Source of the DNA: Deltaproteobacteria bacterium
GTDB taxonomy: Bacteria > Desulfobacterota > RBG-13-43-22
Direction of reading: 5' to 3'
Assembly (NCBI GenBank): GCA_016219225.1
Contig: JACRBX010000188.1
Coordinates: forward strand, 1 to 43,746
DNA: 43,746 nt
Shown here piece after piece: positions 16,221 through 25,963 of the stretch. The notes below the pieces were generated by a model that was given only the letters and a program-made list of their open reading frames with translations, was not told the DNA's origin and made no database searches. Position 1 is the first letter of the stretch, and each line of letters opens with the position of its first letter. A program made the position numbers and the translations under genes.

Positions 16221-16325
16221 TAAATTGGGACGCGGATTTTCGCCGATACCCGCAGATAACTATTCTTTATATTCAAAATCTTGGCAATCTGCGTCGACCT
16301 GCGTCTAAAAAGGAATTTCCTATAC
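16221..16325. repeat. Dispersed leader-like repeat, full copy
   Basis: About 105 bp, closely matching 25676-25790. It starts TTAAATTGGGACGCGGATTT, has the core CGCCGATACCCGCAGATAAC, and ends with ATCTGCGTCGACCTGCGTC and AAAAAGGAATTTCC. The GACGC-GAT near one end and ATCTGCGTC near the other are complementary, so the ends can pair. Confidence 0.9.
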
Positions 16326-16332
16326 TATCAAT

Positions 16333-17112
16333 CTACCACAGATACCGGACCGGAATTCCCCGTTCTTGCAAATAATCCTTAATTTGCCGGATGGTAAATG
16401 TCCCATAATGGGTCATGGAAGCAATCAGCGCGGCATCCGCTTTCCCTTGGCTAAGGACCTGAAAAAGATGATCCGGAAGACCGGCCCCACCGGAGGCAAT
16501 GACCGGTATGGAAACGGCCTCGGAAATCATTGGCGTCAGCCCCATTTCGTATCCTGTCTGAGTTCCATCGGCATCAATGGAATTCAAACAAATTTCACCG
16601 GCCCCCAGACGCTCGGCTTCTCTGGCCCACCACAGGGCATCAATCCCGGTAAAGGTCCGGCCTCCATGGATAACCATTTCATATCCGGATGGAATAGCCT
16701 GGGAAAGAGGAACTTTCTTTACATCCATGCCCAAAACGATGCATTGCCCACCGAAGGATAAAGCCCCTTCTTGAATCAACGAAGGGTTTTTTATGGCCGC
16801 GGAATTGATGCTGACCTTTTCCGCCCCGGCCAACAAAACCTGCCGCATATCTTCCAGACTGGCAATTCCTCCTCCAACCGAAAAGGGGATAAAGATTTCT
16901 TCAGCCACTTTTTGAACCACCTCAATCATGATGGCCCTTTTCTCCGCCGAGGCGGTTATATCGTAAAAAACCAGTTCATCCGCCCCTTCTTCATAATAAA
17001 AACGGGCCATATCGACAGGGTCCCCGATATCGATATTATTTTTGAAACGAATACCTTTGGTGGTTTTCCCGTCCCGTACATCCAGACAGGGAATAATTCT
17101 TTTAGTCAGCAT
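16333..17112 (-). CDS. hisF: Imidazole glycerol phosphate synthase cyclase subunit
   Basis: A (beta/alpha)8-barrel enzyme of 259 residues. With HisH it converts PRFAR and glutamine-derived ammonia to imidazole glycerol phosphate and AICAR (histidine and purine links). Catalytic Asp residues are present in [10 protein letters not shown] and VLGMDVKK, and the phosphate-binding SVGGGI and ASGGAG loops are intact, with FYDITAS and NSIDADGT. It keeps the canonical histidine-type motifs, which argues against the sugar-amidating HisF relatives. ATG 17112 follows GGAGGGG; it overlaps hisH by 11 bp. Confidence 0.95.
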   Translation of the reverse strand: MLTKRIIPCLDVRDGKTTKGIRFKNNIDIGDPVDMARFYYEEGADELVFYDITASAEKRAIMIEVVQKVAEEIFIPFSVGGGIASLEDMRQVLLAGAEKVSINSAAIKNPSLIQEGALSFGGQCIVLGMDVKKVPLSQAIPSGYEMVIHGGRTFTGIDALWWAREAERLGAGEICLNSIDADGTQTGYEMGLTPMISEAVSIPVIASGGAGLPDHLFQVLSQGKADAALIASMTHYGTFTIRQIKDYLQERGIPVRYLW

Positions 17113-17740
17113 CACGCCCCTCCCATTCTGAAAAGGCCTTTAACAGGGCCAGCCCCGGAGGCCCGCTCTTTTCAGGGTGGAATTGGAGGGCTACCAGATT
17201 CCTGTAGGCCAGGGCCGAAGGGAAAAGAAAACCATAATCGGTCCGGCCCAGAATATGGCTTTCTTCCCGGGGAACCGGATAATAGGAATGGACAAAATAA
17301 AAGTTACTCTGGGGTGGGATGGTTCGAATAAGAGGGTGTTGACGAACCCATTCCACCCGATTCCAGCCCATGTGGGGAATTTTTAAAATCCTTCCCTTCT
17401 CATCCCGGTGCGGATTGGGAAACCGAACCACTTCTCCGGGAAGGATACCGAGACAGGAGGTTTGATTTTCCTGACTGAAATCCAGGATGACCTGGGTACC
17501 CAGACAAATTCCCAGGATAGGGCGTCCGGATTTAAAATAGGCCCTGACGGCTTCATCCAGGCCATCCCCCCGCAGGGCTTTCATGGCCTCGCCGGCGGCA
17601 CCGACCCCGGGGAAGATAACCCGATCCGCTTCCAGAATTAATTCCGGATCATGCGTGATCCGACAGGGTATGGACAACATTTTTAAGGCCCGCTCCACAC
17701 TGGTCAAATTGCCTGCTTTATAATCTATGATACTGATCAT
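17102..17740 (-). CDS. hisH: Imidazole glycerol phosphate synthase glutamine amidotransferase subunit
   Basis: A 212-residue class I glutaminase that supplies ammonia to HisF. The nucleophile is Cys79 in GICLGTQV, and the His-Glu pair is in [10 protein letters not shown]-terminal IDYKAGNL and [11 protein letters not shown] are HisH-typical. Gene overlap with hisF fits the obligate 1:1 complex. No other histidine gene is in the window; hisH starts 55 bp after the PilS-like kinase on the same strand and may have its own promoter in that gap or be read through from the pilus genes. Confidence 0.95.
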   Translation of the reverse strand: MISIIDYKAGNLTSVERALKMLSIPCRITHDPELILEADRVIFPGVGAAGEAMKALRGDGLDEAVRAYFKSGRPILGICLGTQVILDFSQENQTSCLGILPGEVVRFPNPHRDEKGRILKIPHMGWNRVEWVRQHPLIRTIPPQSNFYFVHSYYPVPREESHILGRTDYGFLFPSALAYRNLVALQFHPEKSGPPGLALLKAFSEWEGRDAD

Positions 17741-17795
17741 GAGGGTGCTTCTCTTTTATTAAAAAAATTCGTTCATATCAACCAATGTCAATTTT

Positions 17796-19559
17796 TTAAC
17801 CTAAATCACCATCCGTTGTCAATGTCCTATCTTTGAATTGGGGAAATAGAATGACAAATTCAGCACCTTGCCCCGGAAAACTTTCCATCCGAATCTGTCC
17901 CCCGCGGTCGGAAATAATTTTTTGTACGATACTTAATCCCAGTCCGGTTCCTTGGTCTTTTGTGGTAAAAAAAGGTTCAAAAATCTTAGGCTGATCCTTC
18001 TCGGGAATGCCCGATCCATTGTCTCTGATTTTGATTTCTATCCCATCCTCCTGAGATCCGGCCTGATAGAGCCGTGCCCCGATAAAGATCTCACCGGAGG
18101 AAGGAACCGCTTGCAAGGCATTAGTCAAAAGATTCCATAAAATTTGGGACAATTCTCCGGTTGAAATACGGACCTTGAGATCGGGTTCGATATCCCATTT
18201 CCAAACCAGGTCAGGAGGGATCCCGGGATTCCTTTTTATCAATTCAACCGTCTCGCGGATAAAATCAGATATATTAAGCGGGGATTCGATATCCTGAACC
18301 GGTTTAGCAAAAGTTAAAAAATTATTCACCAATGAATCCAGTTTGGTTACTTCGCGCGAAATGATTTTCAAAAGGCGGTCCCCGGTCCTTTCCTCCTTAA
18401 AATCATCTTTCAAAACCTGGATGGAGCCGCTGATGGAAGCCAGGGGATTTCTAATTTCGTGAGCGATCCCGGCAGCCATTTTTCCCATCAAAGCCAGGCG
18501 ATCCACTTTCCGCAGGTGGTCTTCCATGGTTTTGATCCGGGAGATATCTTTAAAGGATAAGATTTTCCCTATCCCGTGAGGTTGTTGGTCACCTTTTATC
18601 GAGGTAAAGGAAAACCCTAATGTTACCAGTGCGCCTTCTGGATTTTGGTAGGAGGTTTCCAGCCGATTCCCCGGGTCAGAGGCTTTCGGATCAGGGCCTT
18701 TTTTCAAATCGGGAAAAAGATCCCTCAGGGGCAGGTCTATTAATTCACCAGAGAGCCGGCCCAGGATTTTCTCCCCGGCCGGATTAATACTCTTAATTTT
18801 ATCTTCATCGTCTAAAGTAATCAAGCCGATATCAATGTTCTGGATCACGACCCGGTTCAATTCCTCCAATTGATCGATATTTTTTTTCTGTATCTCAATC
18901 TGCCCCCGTTGTTTTCCGGCCTGTTCGGTGAAAACACTGCTCAGATAACCGATAAAAAAAAATCCCACCCCGTGCATGACTACCTGATACAAAAAATAGT
19001 TTTTTGAATAGGGGATCAGTTGAACCGCCCGTCCGTACAATAAAGGGATTTTCCCCAACCCTTGAAGAAAAAGGAGCCCTCCATACAAAACCGTCATACC
19101 AAAGGCCGTCAATATTCCACCCAATCGGTAAAAGAGGGTTCCTCCGGCCAAAATGATTAAAAAATAGAGGTAGGGGAAAAAGCTTTCTATCCCACCGGTA
19201 AGATAGACCACTGCGGTTACGAAGAGCCCATCAAGCAGTAACTGAAAAACAGCTACCCCTAAGACGGCAGACTCCCATAAAAGAAAAAGGATATAGAAGA
19301 TAGAAAAAAAATATTGGAGGGCGATTAAGAAGTATAGCCGGGAAAAGGAAAAAGGGAAAAGGCCTCCTTTCTCCTGAAGGATCACCGTCAGCAAAAGAAA
19401 AAAAGAAATAAATACCAGCCGCCATAAAATAAGCCATTGCGTTTTCCGCAAAAAATCTTTTTCATTATAAAACCAGGGTCTTGAAGAAATGCCTTCTTCT
19501 ATTTTCCGGCGATCAAAAATGATCGGTTTTTTCACCCTGTTACGTCCTTTTCCCGGCAT
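17796..19559 (-). CDS. PilS-like membrane sensor histidine kinase
   Basis: A 587-residue kinase. About six membrane helices occupy residues 42-210, as in PilS, followed by a coiled stretch, a PAS domain (235-345), HisKA with H367 in AAGIAHEIRNPLASISGSI, and HATPase_c with NLLTNALQAV, DNGSGI and GTGLGLSIV. The AHEIRNPL box and six-TM N-terminus match PilS/AtoS-type kinases that control sigma-54 activators such as PilR. It directly follows pilC, strongly suggesting a sensor for pilin expression. No pilR is in the window. Confidence 0.88.
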   Translation of the reverse strand: MPGKGRNRVKKPIIFDRRKIEEGISSRPWFYNEKDFLRKTQWLILWRLVFISFFLLLTVILQEKGGLFPFSFSRLYFLIALQYFFSIFYILFLLWESAVLGVAVFQLLLDGLFVTAVVYLTGGIESFFPYLYFLIILAGGTLFYRLGGILTAFGMTVLYGGLLFLQGLGKIPLLYGRAVQLIPYSKNYFLYQVVMHGVGFFFIGYLSSVFTEQAGKQRGQIEIQKKNIDQLEELNRVVIQNIDIGLITLDDEDKIKSINPAGEKILGRLSGELIDLPLRDLFPDLKKGPDPKASDPGNRLETSYQNPEGALVTLGFSFTSIKGDQQPHGIGKILSFKDISRIKTMEDHLRKVDRLALMGKMAAGIAHEIRNPLASISGSIQVLKDDFKEERTGDRLLKIISREVTKLDSLVNNFLTFAKPVQDIESPLNISDFIRETVELIKRNPGIPPDLVWKWDIEPDLKVRISTGELSQILWNLLTNALQAVPSSGEIFIGARLYQAGSQEDGIEIKIRDNGSGIPEKDQPKIFEPFFTTKDQGTGLGLSIVQKIISDRGGQIRMESFPGQGAEFVILFPQFKDRTLTTDGDLG

Positions 19560-19589
19560 AAAAACCGTAATCCGGTCCCTACCAATCCC

Positions 19590-20798
19590 TTATCCGGTAA
19601 TGGCTTCACCCATCTTAAAGATAGGCAGATACATGGCAATTACCAATCCGCCGACAATTCCACCCAGAACGACCATCATAATGGGTTCCATCATCGAAGT
19701 CAGGGTATTGACGGCGGCATCTACGTCGTCATCATAAAAATCGGCAATTTTGTTCAGCATGGTGTCCAGCTCTCCGGAGGCCTCACCCACCCCGATCATT
19801 TGGGTTACCATGGGAGGGAATACCTTACTTTCCTCTAAAGGTTCTGAAATCGTTTTCCCTTCGGCGATGCTTCCCCGGGCTTTATAAATAGCTTTTTCCA
19901 CCACCTTATTTCCGGCAGATTTAGCCACAATGTCCATGGCTTCCAAAATAGGCACCCCGCTGCTGACCATGGTTCCAAAGGTCCGGGTAAACTTGGCCAC
20001 GGCCACTTTCCGGAACAACATCCCGAAAATGGGCAGTTTCAACAGGAGATCATCGATCAGATACTTGCCTTTATCAGTCCGGTAAACAGAACGTAGCAGA
20101 AAAATCAAGCCCCCTATCCCGAGGGCAATAAAAATCAAATTGCTGCTGACAAACCGGCTGAGTCCGATTACAAATTGGGTCGGGACCGGAAGGGCTTGAC
20201 CGACCTCCGAAAACATCTTTTCAAAGACAGGAATGACAAAAAGTAAAATAATCGCCGTTACGACTATTGAGACCCCGGTAACAACAGCCGGATAGACCAT
20301 GGCGCCTTTGACTTTTTTTTTCAGTTTTTCTGTCTTTTCGATATAGCTGGAAAGTCGATTTAAAATGACATCCAGGATGCCGCCGGCCTCTCCGGCTTCC
20401 ACCAGATTGACATAAAGGTCATCAAAAACCTTAGGATGCTTTTTAAGGGCCTCGGCCAGGGATTGGCCGCTTTCTACGTCCCCTTTAATCTTGGCTATGA
20501 CATTGGAAAAAGCGGCGTTTTCCTGTTGATTGCCCAAAATGGTTAAGCATTGAACCAGGGGGAGTCCGGCATTGATCATCGTGGAGAACTGGCGCGTAAA
20601 GACCACGATCGATTTCTTGGGAATCTTTTTCCGAAGGGCAAACTTACGAGCGGGTTTTTCCCGTTTCTCCTGAATACGGATGGGGCGGATGTCGAGTTTG
20701 CGAAGCTGAAGGCGGGCGACGACTACATTATCGGCCACCAATTCCCCTTTTTTCAACTCCCCTTGTTTTGTTTTTCCTTGCCAGGTATAAGTCGGCAT
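19590..20798 (-). CDS. pilC: Type IV pilus inner membrane platform protein PilC
   Basis: A 402-residue GspF-type protein. It has two T2SSF domains, each with a cytoplasmic helical bundle and a membrane part; hydrophobic segments lie near residues 170-195, 215-240 and 365-390. Motifs seen: VVFTRQFSTMINAGLPLVQCL, LVEAGEAGGILDVIL, ARTFGTMVSSGVPI-like FTRTFGTMVSSGVPILEAM and GVGEASGELDTML. PilC anchors the pilus base and works with PilB and PilT. It lies 14 bp after pilB and 30 bp before the PilS-like kinase. Confidence 0.96.
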   Translation of the reverse strand: MPTYTWQGKTKQGELKKGELVADNVVVARLQLRKLDIRPIRIQEKREKPARKFALRKKIPKKSIVVFTRQFSTMINAGLPLVQCLTILGNQQENAAFSNVIAKIKGDVESGQSLAEALKKHPKVFDDLYVNLVEAGEAGGILDVILNRLSSYIEKTEKLKKKVKGAMVYPAVVTGVSIVVTAIILLFVIPVFEKMFSEVGQALPVPTQFVIGLSRFVSSNLIFIALGIGGLIFLLRSVYRTDKGKYLIDDLLLKLPIFGMLFRKVAVAKFTRTFGTMVSSGVPILEAMDIVAKSAGNKVVEKAIYKARGSIAEGKTISEPLEESKVFPPMVTQMIGVGEASGELDTMLNKIADFYDDDVDAAVNTLTSMMEPIMMVVLGGIVGGLVIAMYLPIFKMGEAITG

Positions 20799-20812
20799 AA
20801 TCGAATCCTTGG

Positions 20813-22510
20813 TTAGTCTTTATCCGTCACTTTAATGACTTCTTCCAGGGTGGTGACTCCTTCCAATACCTTTGTCAGGCCGCTTTCACGCAGGGTTTTC
20901 ATGCCCTGCTCCCGGGCCGCTTTTTTTATTTCAGCCGCCGAGGCCCTTTCAAAGATTAATTCTTTGAGTTGTTCAAAAAAAGGCAAAACCTCATAAATCG
21001 CAATTCGGCCCTTAAACCCTGTAAAATTACAGGCTGGGCAGCCGACGGCTTCCCATAAGGAATGACTGGCTGGATCTAAATGGAACTCCTTTAAGAGATC
21101 CGTTGATTTTTCAATCTTTTTCTTGCAGATCAAACATAATTTTCGAATCAGCCGCTGGGCCACTACCAGATTAATGGATGAAGCGACCAGAAAAGGCTCA
21201 ACACCCATATCCAACAATCGGGTAACGGTATTAGGGGCGTCGTTGGTATGGAGGGTACTCAGAACCAGATGGCCCGTTAGGGCTGCTTTAATGGAAATTT
21301 CGGCCGTGTCCTTGTCCCGGATCTCTCCCACCATAATGATATCGGGATCTTGTCGGAGAAAAGAGCGCAGGACATTGGTAAAAGACAGCCCGATATCTTC
21401 ATGCACCTGAACCTGATTAATCCCGTAAATATTCAATTCAACGGGATCCTCCACGGTCGAAATATTTTGGGTGGGCTTATTTAATTCGCTGAGAGTAGAG
21501 TAGAGGGTCGTTGTTTTCCCGCTGCCGGTCGGCCCGGTTACCAGGATCATGCCATAAGGTTTGTAGATGGCTTCATTATACTTGGTTAAGGCCTCTTTTT
21601 CAAACCCAAGTAATCTCAAATCCACCTGCAGGGTTGATTTGTCCAGGAGACGCAAAACCACCTTCTCCCCGAATAGGGTCGGCAAAACGGAAACCCGAAA
21701 ATCCATTTCATTGCCGTCTCCAAAGCGTAATTTCAGGCGACCGTCCTGGGGAAGCCTTCTTTCGGCAATGTTGAGATTCGACATAATTTTTAACCGGGAA
21801 ACCAAGGCGTTCTTTAGTTTAACCGGAGGATTCATGATTTCATAGAGGACACCGTCAATCCGATAGCGAACCCGGAAGGCCCGGTCATAGGTTTCGAAAT
21901 GGATATCGCTGGCCCCCCTTTTGATGGCATCGATGAGCAAAAGATTGGCCAGTTTGACTACCGGGGCCTCTTTGGCGGCAATCTCTAAATTGACCTCATC
22001 CATTTCTTCATCCGGCTGGATATAATCCACTTCCAACCCTTTGATATCTTCCAGGGCTTCGGTCAGGGTCGAGGTCAGACTGTAATATTTATCGATGGCT
22101 TCCTTAAGGTTTTTTTCGGAGGACAGAAAAAGCTGGATGTTGCTCCCGGTTAAAAATTTTAAATCATCCAAGGCAAAGATATTGGAAGGATCGGAAATGG
22201 CCATCTTGAGGGTAGCGCCCTCTTTGCCGATAGGAATGATTTCATATTTCCTGGCAATATTGTCCGGGATCAGGCTGATCCAGGTCGGTTTAAACTCCAG
22301 ACGGGACAGATCGATAATCGGCAAACCGAATTGCTTGGATAAAAAAGCCAGTAAGGTTTTTTCATCAATAAAGCCCTTCTGAACCAAAAGGGTTCCGATT
22401 TTGGGCCGGCCGCCAAGCCGTTTTTGTTCAGCCAGGACTTCTTCCAACTGTTTGGCGGTAATTTTTTGTTCCCGAAGGAGTAATTCGCCGATACGTTTGT
22501 TTTTAAACAT
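20813..22510 (-). CDS. pilB: Type IV pilus assembly ATPase PilB
   Basis: A 565-residue extension ATPase. The N-terminal GspE_N domain (RIGELLLREQKITAKQLEEVL..) comes first, then the ATPase core with Walker A GPTGSGKTTTLYS, Asp box VEDPVELNI, Walker B DPDIIMVGEIRD and His box GHLVLSTLHTNDA. A four-Cys zinc site is present (CLIC...CPAC). Length is normal. No Shine-Dalgarno sequence precedes ATG 22510, but the alignment of the N-terminus supports this start. The AT-rich 22511-22600 gap is a divergent promoter region shared with the PxxKW gene. Confidence 0.97.
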   Translation of the reverse strand: MFKNKRIGELLLREQKITAKQLEEVLAEQKRLGGRPKIGTLLVQKGFIDEKTLLAFLSKQFGLPIIDLSRLEFKPTWISLIPDNIARKYEIIPIGKEGATLKMAISDPSNIFALDDLKFLTGSNIQLFLSSEKNLKEAIDKYYSLTSTLTEALEDIKGLEVDYIQPDEEMDEVNLEIAAKEAPVVKLANLLLIDAIKRGASDIHFETYDRAFRVRYRIDGVLYEIMNPPVKLKNALVSRLKIMSNLNIAERRLPQDGRLKLRFGDGNEMDFRVSVLPTLFGEKVVLRLLDKSTLQVDLRLLGFEKEALTKYNEAIYKPYGMILVTGPTGSGKTTTLYSTLSELNKPTQNISTVEDPVELNIYGINQVQVHEDIGLSFTNVLRSFLRQDPDIIMVGEIRDKDTAEISIKAALTGHLVLSTLHTNDAPNTVTRLLDMGVEPFLVASSINLVVAQRLIRKLCLICKKKIEKSTDLLKEFHLDPASHSLWEAVGCPACNFTGFKGRIAIYEVLPFFEQLKELIFERASAAEIKKAAREQGMKTLRESGLTKVLEGVTTLEEVIKVTDKD

Positions 22511-22552
22511 GGGGTGTTAATTAATAATTTTTCAATTTTATGAAAATAATAG

Positions 22553-22580
22553 TTGACAAATAATAAATAAAAATTATATT
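22553..22580 (+). promoter_or_regulatory. Sigma-70-type promoter of the PxxKW gene
   Basis: TTGACA (22553-22558), 16-base spacer, TATATT (22575-22580). It lies 32 bp before ATG 22612. On the opposite strand TATAAT (22578-22573) could serve pilB, though no good -35 was found. Confidence 0.7.
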
Positions 22581-22611
22581 TTATAGAATTTTAGAAAAGG
22601 GGGTGATTATC

Positions 22612-22890
22612 ATGGTTTGTTCAACCGTAAAAGCCGGAACCGCATGTACCTTCATGAGCGCCAAGGGTTGTTCGTTTAACGGAGGATCTTGTTATCCTGC
22701 AATCGAACAATGTGACGGCTGTGACCGAAACAAAGAGTTCAGTAGTGGGAAATATTGCCTTTCTTATCCCGATCCTTCCCAAAAATGGAAATTGGGGAAC
22801 TGCAATTTAGCCACTCATATTAAAAAAGCCCCGGTCCAGACCGCTGCCAAGGTCAATCCGCTGAAGGCCTCCAAACGCAGTACCCGATAG
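22612..22890 (+). CDS. PxxKW family cysteine-rich small protein
   Basis: A 92-residue protein from ATG 22612 (AAAAGGGGGTG site upstream; an in-frame GTG at 22603 is less likely). Eight cysteines: C3, C12, C20, C27, C34, C37, C49, C64, with the family signature PSQKW at 55-59. Members are small cytoplasmic proteins found mainly in Desulfobacterota; the role is unknown, with metal or iron-sulphur binding plausible from the cysteines. The C-terminal 20 residues are basic. It has its own strong promoter, so it is probably well expressed. Confidence 0.85.
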   Translation: MVCSTVKAGTACTFMSAKGCSFNGGSCYPAIEQCDGCDRNKEFSSGKYCLSYPDPSQKWKLGNCNLATHIKKAPVQTAAKVNPLKASKRSTR

Positions 22891-22927
22891 GGATCAGCCA
22901 TTGAACCCTGAAATCCCCTGGTGCCAT

Positions 22928-22955
22928 GAGCCTTCTTGCTCAGTCAAGAAGGCTC
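22928..22955. terminator. Hairpin between converging genes
   Basis: GAGCCTTCTTG (22928-22938) pairs perfectly with 22945-22955 around a 6-base loop. It lies between the PxxKW gene and the converging tlyA. No T-run follows, so intrinsic termination is only likely. Confidence 0.6.
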
Positions 22956-22973
22956 TCACCGGAAGGGAAATCC

Positions 22974-23738
22974 TTAAAAGACAACCCCTTCGACCCCTTT
23001 CTGCATATAAATAAAATATTCCCGGTTGCCCTTGGCCCCTTGAATCGGGGATTCTACGGTTCCTGAAACCGACAACCCCTTTTCCCTGAAATACTGACTC
23101 AAATCTTCGATCACGGTCTTCTGGTCCTCCTCATTTCGGACTACCCCCCCTTTGCCGACCTTTCCTTTGCCCACCTCAAACTGGGGTTTAATCAAGGCGA
23201 CAATTTCCCCGTAATCCTTTAAAATAGGTAAAAGGGGCGGAATGATCAATTTCAATGAAATAAAAGAGGTGTCGACCACGATTAAATCGATCTGCTCCCC
23301 GATCTCCGACCGGGACAGAAAACGCGCATTTTTTCTTTCCATAACCTTAACCCGGGGATCCTGTCGAATCTCCCAGGCTAATTGACCATAACCCACATCA
23401 ACGGCATAGACGCGTTTTATTCCCCCCAAAAGCAGACAATGGCTGAATCCGCCGGTGGAAGCCCCGATATCCAAAGCGACCTTATCCTTAACCTGGACCT
23501 GAAAAGCCTTCAAGGCCCCTTCTAATTTAACCCCGCCCCGGCCCACATAAGGATGCTCGGTCTGTTTGAGTTCAATCGGTGATCCGGGATCCACCGATTT
23601 CCCCGGTTTAAGGGCCGGCACCTGATTAATACGAACCAGCCCCGAATAGATCAAGGCCCTGGCTTTTTCCTGGGAGGAAGCCATTCCTTTTTCCACCAGG
23701 AGCCGGTCCAATCGAACCTTAGGCGTTTTGGGGGACAT
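22974..23738 (-). CDS. tlyA: TlyA-family rRNA 2'-O-methyltransferase
   Basis: A 254-residue protein: an N-terminal S4 RNA-binding domain (residues 6-65, [23 protein letters not shown]) and an FtsJ/RrmJ-type methyltransferase domain with SAM loop [19 protein letters not shown] and VVDTSFISL. TlyA methylates rRNA and affects capreomycin sensitivity; many homologues are annotated as haemolysins. The start overlaps the end of dxs by 20 bp. dxs-tlyA linkage is a common arrangement in bacteria. Confidence 0.93.
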   Translation of the reverse strand: MSPKTPKVRLDRLLVEKGMASSQEKARALIYSGLVRINQVPALKPGKSVDPGSPIELKQTEHPYVGRGGVKLEGALKAFQVQVKDKVALDIGASTGGFSHCLLLGGIKRVYAVDVGYGQLAWEIRQDPRVKVMERKNARFLSRSEIGEQIDLIVVDTSFISLKLIIPPLLPILKDYGEIVALIKPQFEVGKGKVGKGGVVRNEEDQKTVIEDLSQYFREKGLSVSGTVESPIQGAKGNREYFIYMQKGVEGVVF

Positions 23739-25647
23739 CCAATTCCTCCATCAAGACCCTCAAAATCCCTTCGGCATCAAGGCCATAGAGACTGCGTATT
23801 TTCTCAGAGGGACCGTGTTCCACAAAACGGTCTGGGATACCCAGAGAACGAACCCGGATTCCCCCGGCACGCAACTCATGCAATTTTTCCATTACCGCAC
23901 TGCCGAGCCCTCCCCGGGTCATGTTTTCTTCAACGGTAACCACCAGGGAAAATCTTTGGGCCACTTGGGCCAACAGCCTTTCGTCTAAGGGTTTTAAAAA
24001 CCGGGCGTTGACCACCGCAGCCGATTTTCCCTTACAGGTCAGGCGCTCCCCGGCCTCCAGGGCCGGATAAACCGTATTACCCAAAGCCAGGACGGCCACA
24101 TCCGTTCCCTCTTTAAGGGTCTCCCATTGCCCTAATGGAATAGGTTGAGCGTCCCCTCCCAGGGAAACCCCCACCCCGGCCCCCCGGGGATATCGGATGG
24201 CCACCGGCCGGTTGTAATGCACAGCCGAATAGAGCATGTCCCGCAATTCCCGTTCATCCTTGGGGGCCATGATAATCAGGTTGGGCAGAGGTCGGAGAAA
24301 AGAGAGATCAAAGAGACCTTGATGGGTAGGTCCGTCTTCGCCGACTATCCCGGCCCGATCTAAAGCAAAAATCACCGGTATATTGGGCAGACAGATATCG
24401 TGAAGCACCTGATCAAAGGCCCTCTGAATAAAGGTGGAATAAATGGCCACCACCGGCTTCAATCCCTCCAGGGCCAGTCCGGCGGCAAAGGTGACGGCAT
24501 GCTGTTCGGCTATGCCGCAATCAAAAAAACGTTGTGGAAAACGCCTGGCAAAGCGGTCCAATCCGGTCCCTTCCGGCATGGCGGCGGTGATGGCGAGGAT
24601 CCTGATATCCTTTTCCGCCAGGGCCACGATGGTTTTTCCAAAAACCTCGGTATAGGTGGGGGCACCGGAAGGTTTCTGAGGGCAGGGAACTTCGGCCTCC
24701 GGATCAAAAGGACCCACCCCATGATAATAGGCCGGGTTTTTTTCAGCCGGCCCATAGCCCTTGCCTTTAGTAGTCAGCACATGGACCAGAACCGGGGCCT
24801 GGATATGGCGGATGTTTTCAAAGGTAGCGATCAAATCCTCCAGCCGATGGCCTTTTACCGGCCCGAGATAGTCGAAATGTAAAGCAGCGAAAAGCATTCC
24901 CGGTGTAAAAAAACCGGTAAAGGAATCTTCGCTTTTTTTGGCCCATTGAAGTAAATTTTCGCCGATGCCCGGAATGGATTTAAAAAACGATTCCATCTCT
25001 CTTTTGAATTGGACAAAACCCCTTCCGGTTAATCGTTTACTCAAGAAAGAAGACAAGGCCCCCACATTCTGGGAGATGGACATCTCATTATCATTCAAGA
25101 CGACGATAAGATCTTTGTTCAGGTGCCCGGCCTGGTTTAAGCCTTCGAAGGCCTCGCCGGCGGTCATGGAGCCGTCTCCGATAACGGCTATTACCTTGGA
25201 CTGCTCTTTTTTTAATTCGTTGGCCACGGTTATCCCCAGCCCGGCTGAAATGGAGGTTCCGCTATGGCCGGTATCAAAAATATCATGAGGACTTTCCTGT
25301 CGCTTGGGAAACCCGCTCAATCCTCCAAAGGTCCTCAGGGTCGGAAATTGCGCCTTTCGGCCGGTCAGGATCTTATGGGTATAGGATTGGTGGCCTACGT
25401 CCCAGATAATCTTGTCTTTCGGACTCTCAAACACATAGTGCAGGGCAATGGTTAATTCGACAACCCCCAGATTGGGGGCCAGATGGCCTCCATTTTTGGA
25501 AACCGTCTCGATGATCAGTTGCCGGACCTCTTCGGCCACTTGTTTCAGTTGAGGCAGGGAAAGGTTCTTAAGATCCTTTGGATCCATTATGCCTTCCAAA
25601 AGGGATAAGGGTTTTTCGCTAAGTTTTATTTTAATTTCTTGATCCAT
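23719..25647 (-). CDS. dxs: 1-deoxy-D-xylulose-5-phosphate synthase
   Basis: A 642-residue thiamine-diphosphate enzyme; it condenses pyruvate and glyceraldehyde-3-phosphate in the first step of the MEP isoprenoid pathway. Seen: [17 protein letters not shown] (His for TPP), [12 protein letters not shown], the TPP/Mg motif [25 protein letters not shown], catalytic [10 protein letters not shown] and [14 protein letters not shown]. Length is normal. ATG 25647 follows an in-frame GTG; it lacks a strong ribosome site. A repeat-filled gap of 316 bp separates it from ispA, with which it is usually tight. Confidence 0.97.
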   Translation of the reverse strand: MDQEIKIKLSEKPLSLLEGIMDPKDLKNLSLPQLKQVAEEVRQLIIETVSKNGGHLAPNLGVVELTIALHYVFESPKDKIIWDVGHQSYTHKILTGRKAQFPTLRTFGGLSGFPKRQESPHDIFDTGHSGTSISAGLGITVANELKKEQSKVIAVIGDGSMTAGEAFEGLNQAGHLNKDLIVVLNDNEMSISQNVGALSSFLSKRLTGRGFVQFKREMESFFKSIPGIGENLLQWAKKSEDSFTGFFTPGMLFAALHFDYLGPVKGHRLEDLIATFENIRHIQAPVLVHVLTTKGKGYGPAEKNPAYYHGVGPFDPEAEVPCPQKPSGAPTYTEVFGKTIVALAEKDIRILAITAAMPEGTGLDRFARRFPQRFFDCGIAEQHAVTFAAGLALEGLKPVVAIYSTFIQRAFDQVLHDICLPNIPVIFALDRAGIVGEDGPTHQGLFDLSFLRPLPNLIIMAPKDERELRDMLYSAVHYNRPVAIRYPRGAGVGVSLGGDAQPIPLGQWETLKEGTDVAVLALGNTVYPALEAGERLTCKGKSAAVVNARFLKPLDERLLAQVAQRFSLVVTVEENMTRGGLGSAVMEKLHELRAGGIRVRSLGIPDRFVEHGPSEKIRSLYGLDAEGILRVLMEELDVPQNA

Positions 25648-25675
25648 CACTTAATCCATTGCGTATTACGGGTTA

Positions 25676-25790
25676 TAAATTAGGACGCCGATTTTCGCCG
25701 ATACCCGCAGATAACTATATCTTTATCTTTATATTCAAAATCTTGGCAATCTGCGTCGATCTGAGTCCAAAAAGGAAATTCCTATACCAT
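25676..25790. repeat. Dispersed leader-like repeat, full copy
   Basis: Matches 16221-16325 with a short insertion (extra TATCTTTATC after the core). It starts 26 bp upstream of dxs, in the same orientation to the gene as the copies at 5901 and 16221. Confidence 0.9.
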
Positions 25791-25793
25791 CGA

Positions 25794-25814
25794 GTTACGG
25801 GTTACGGGTTACGG
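25794..25814. repeat. Heptad array of the GTTACGG type
   Basis: Three perfect 7-bp units, followed by GTTAAAA. A degenerate array in the opposite sense (words like AACCCGC, 25926-25953) lies 112 bp away. Confidence 0.9.
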
Positions 25815-25857
25815 GTTAAAAAATTTTCATTTCTTAATACCACAGCGACACTTTCCC

Positions 25858-25892
25858 CGTCATTCCCGAATGTCTTTATCGGGAATCCAGGG
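25858..25892. repeat. REP-like palindrome
   Basis: CGTCATTCCCGA pairs with TCGGGAATCCAG-type sequence: stem ATTCCCGA (25862-25869) with TCGGGAAT (25879-25886). It is the same family as the large palindrome at 36289-36368. Confidence 0.75.
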
Positions 25893-25963
25893 TTTTCAAA
25901 AAAATACACTGTAGTCTTAACCGCAAACCTGTATCCGGCAACCCGCAACAACCAGTCTTTTAT

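Larger units (their letters stand above)
25651..25963. other. Repeat-filled gap between ispA and dxs
   Basis: No gene. From left to right: one GTATTACGGG-type unit, the full dispersed leader repeat (25676-25790), a GTTACGG heptad array, a REP-like palindrome, and a degenerate heptad array of the opposite sense ending before the ispA stop. Any dxs promoter must lie in or between these repeats, unless dxs is read through from ispA. Confidence 0.75.

Noticed and set aside
16333-17740. O-antigen amidation HisH2/HisF2 pair
   Set aside because: HisF keeps histidine-type catalytic and phosphate motifs (CLDVRDG, DITAS, ASGGAG) and no sugar amidotransferase gene lies nearby.
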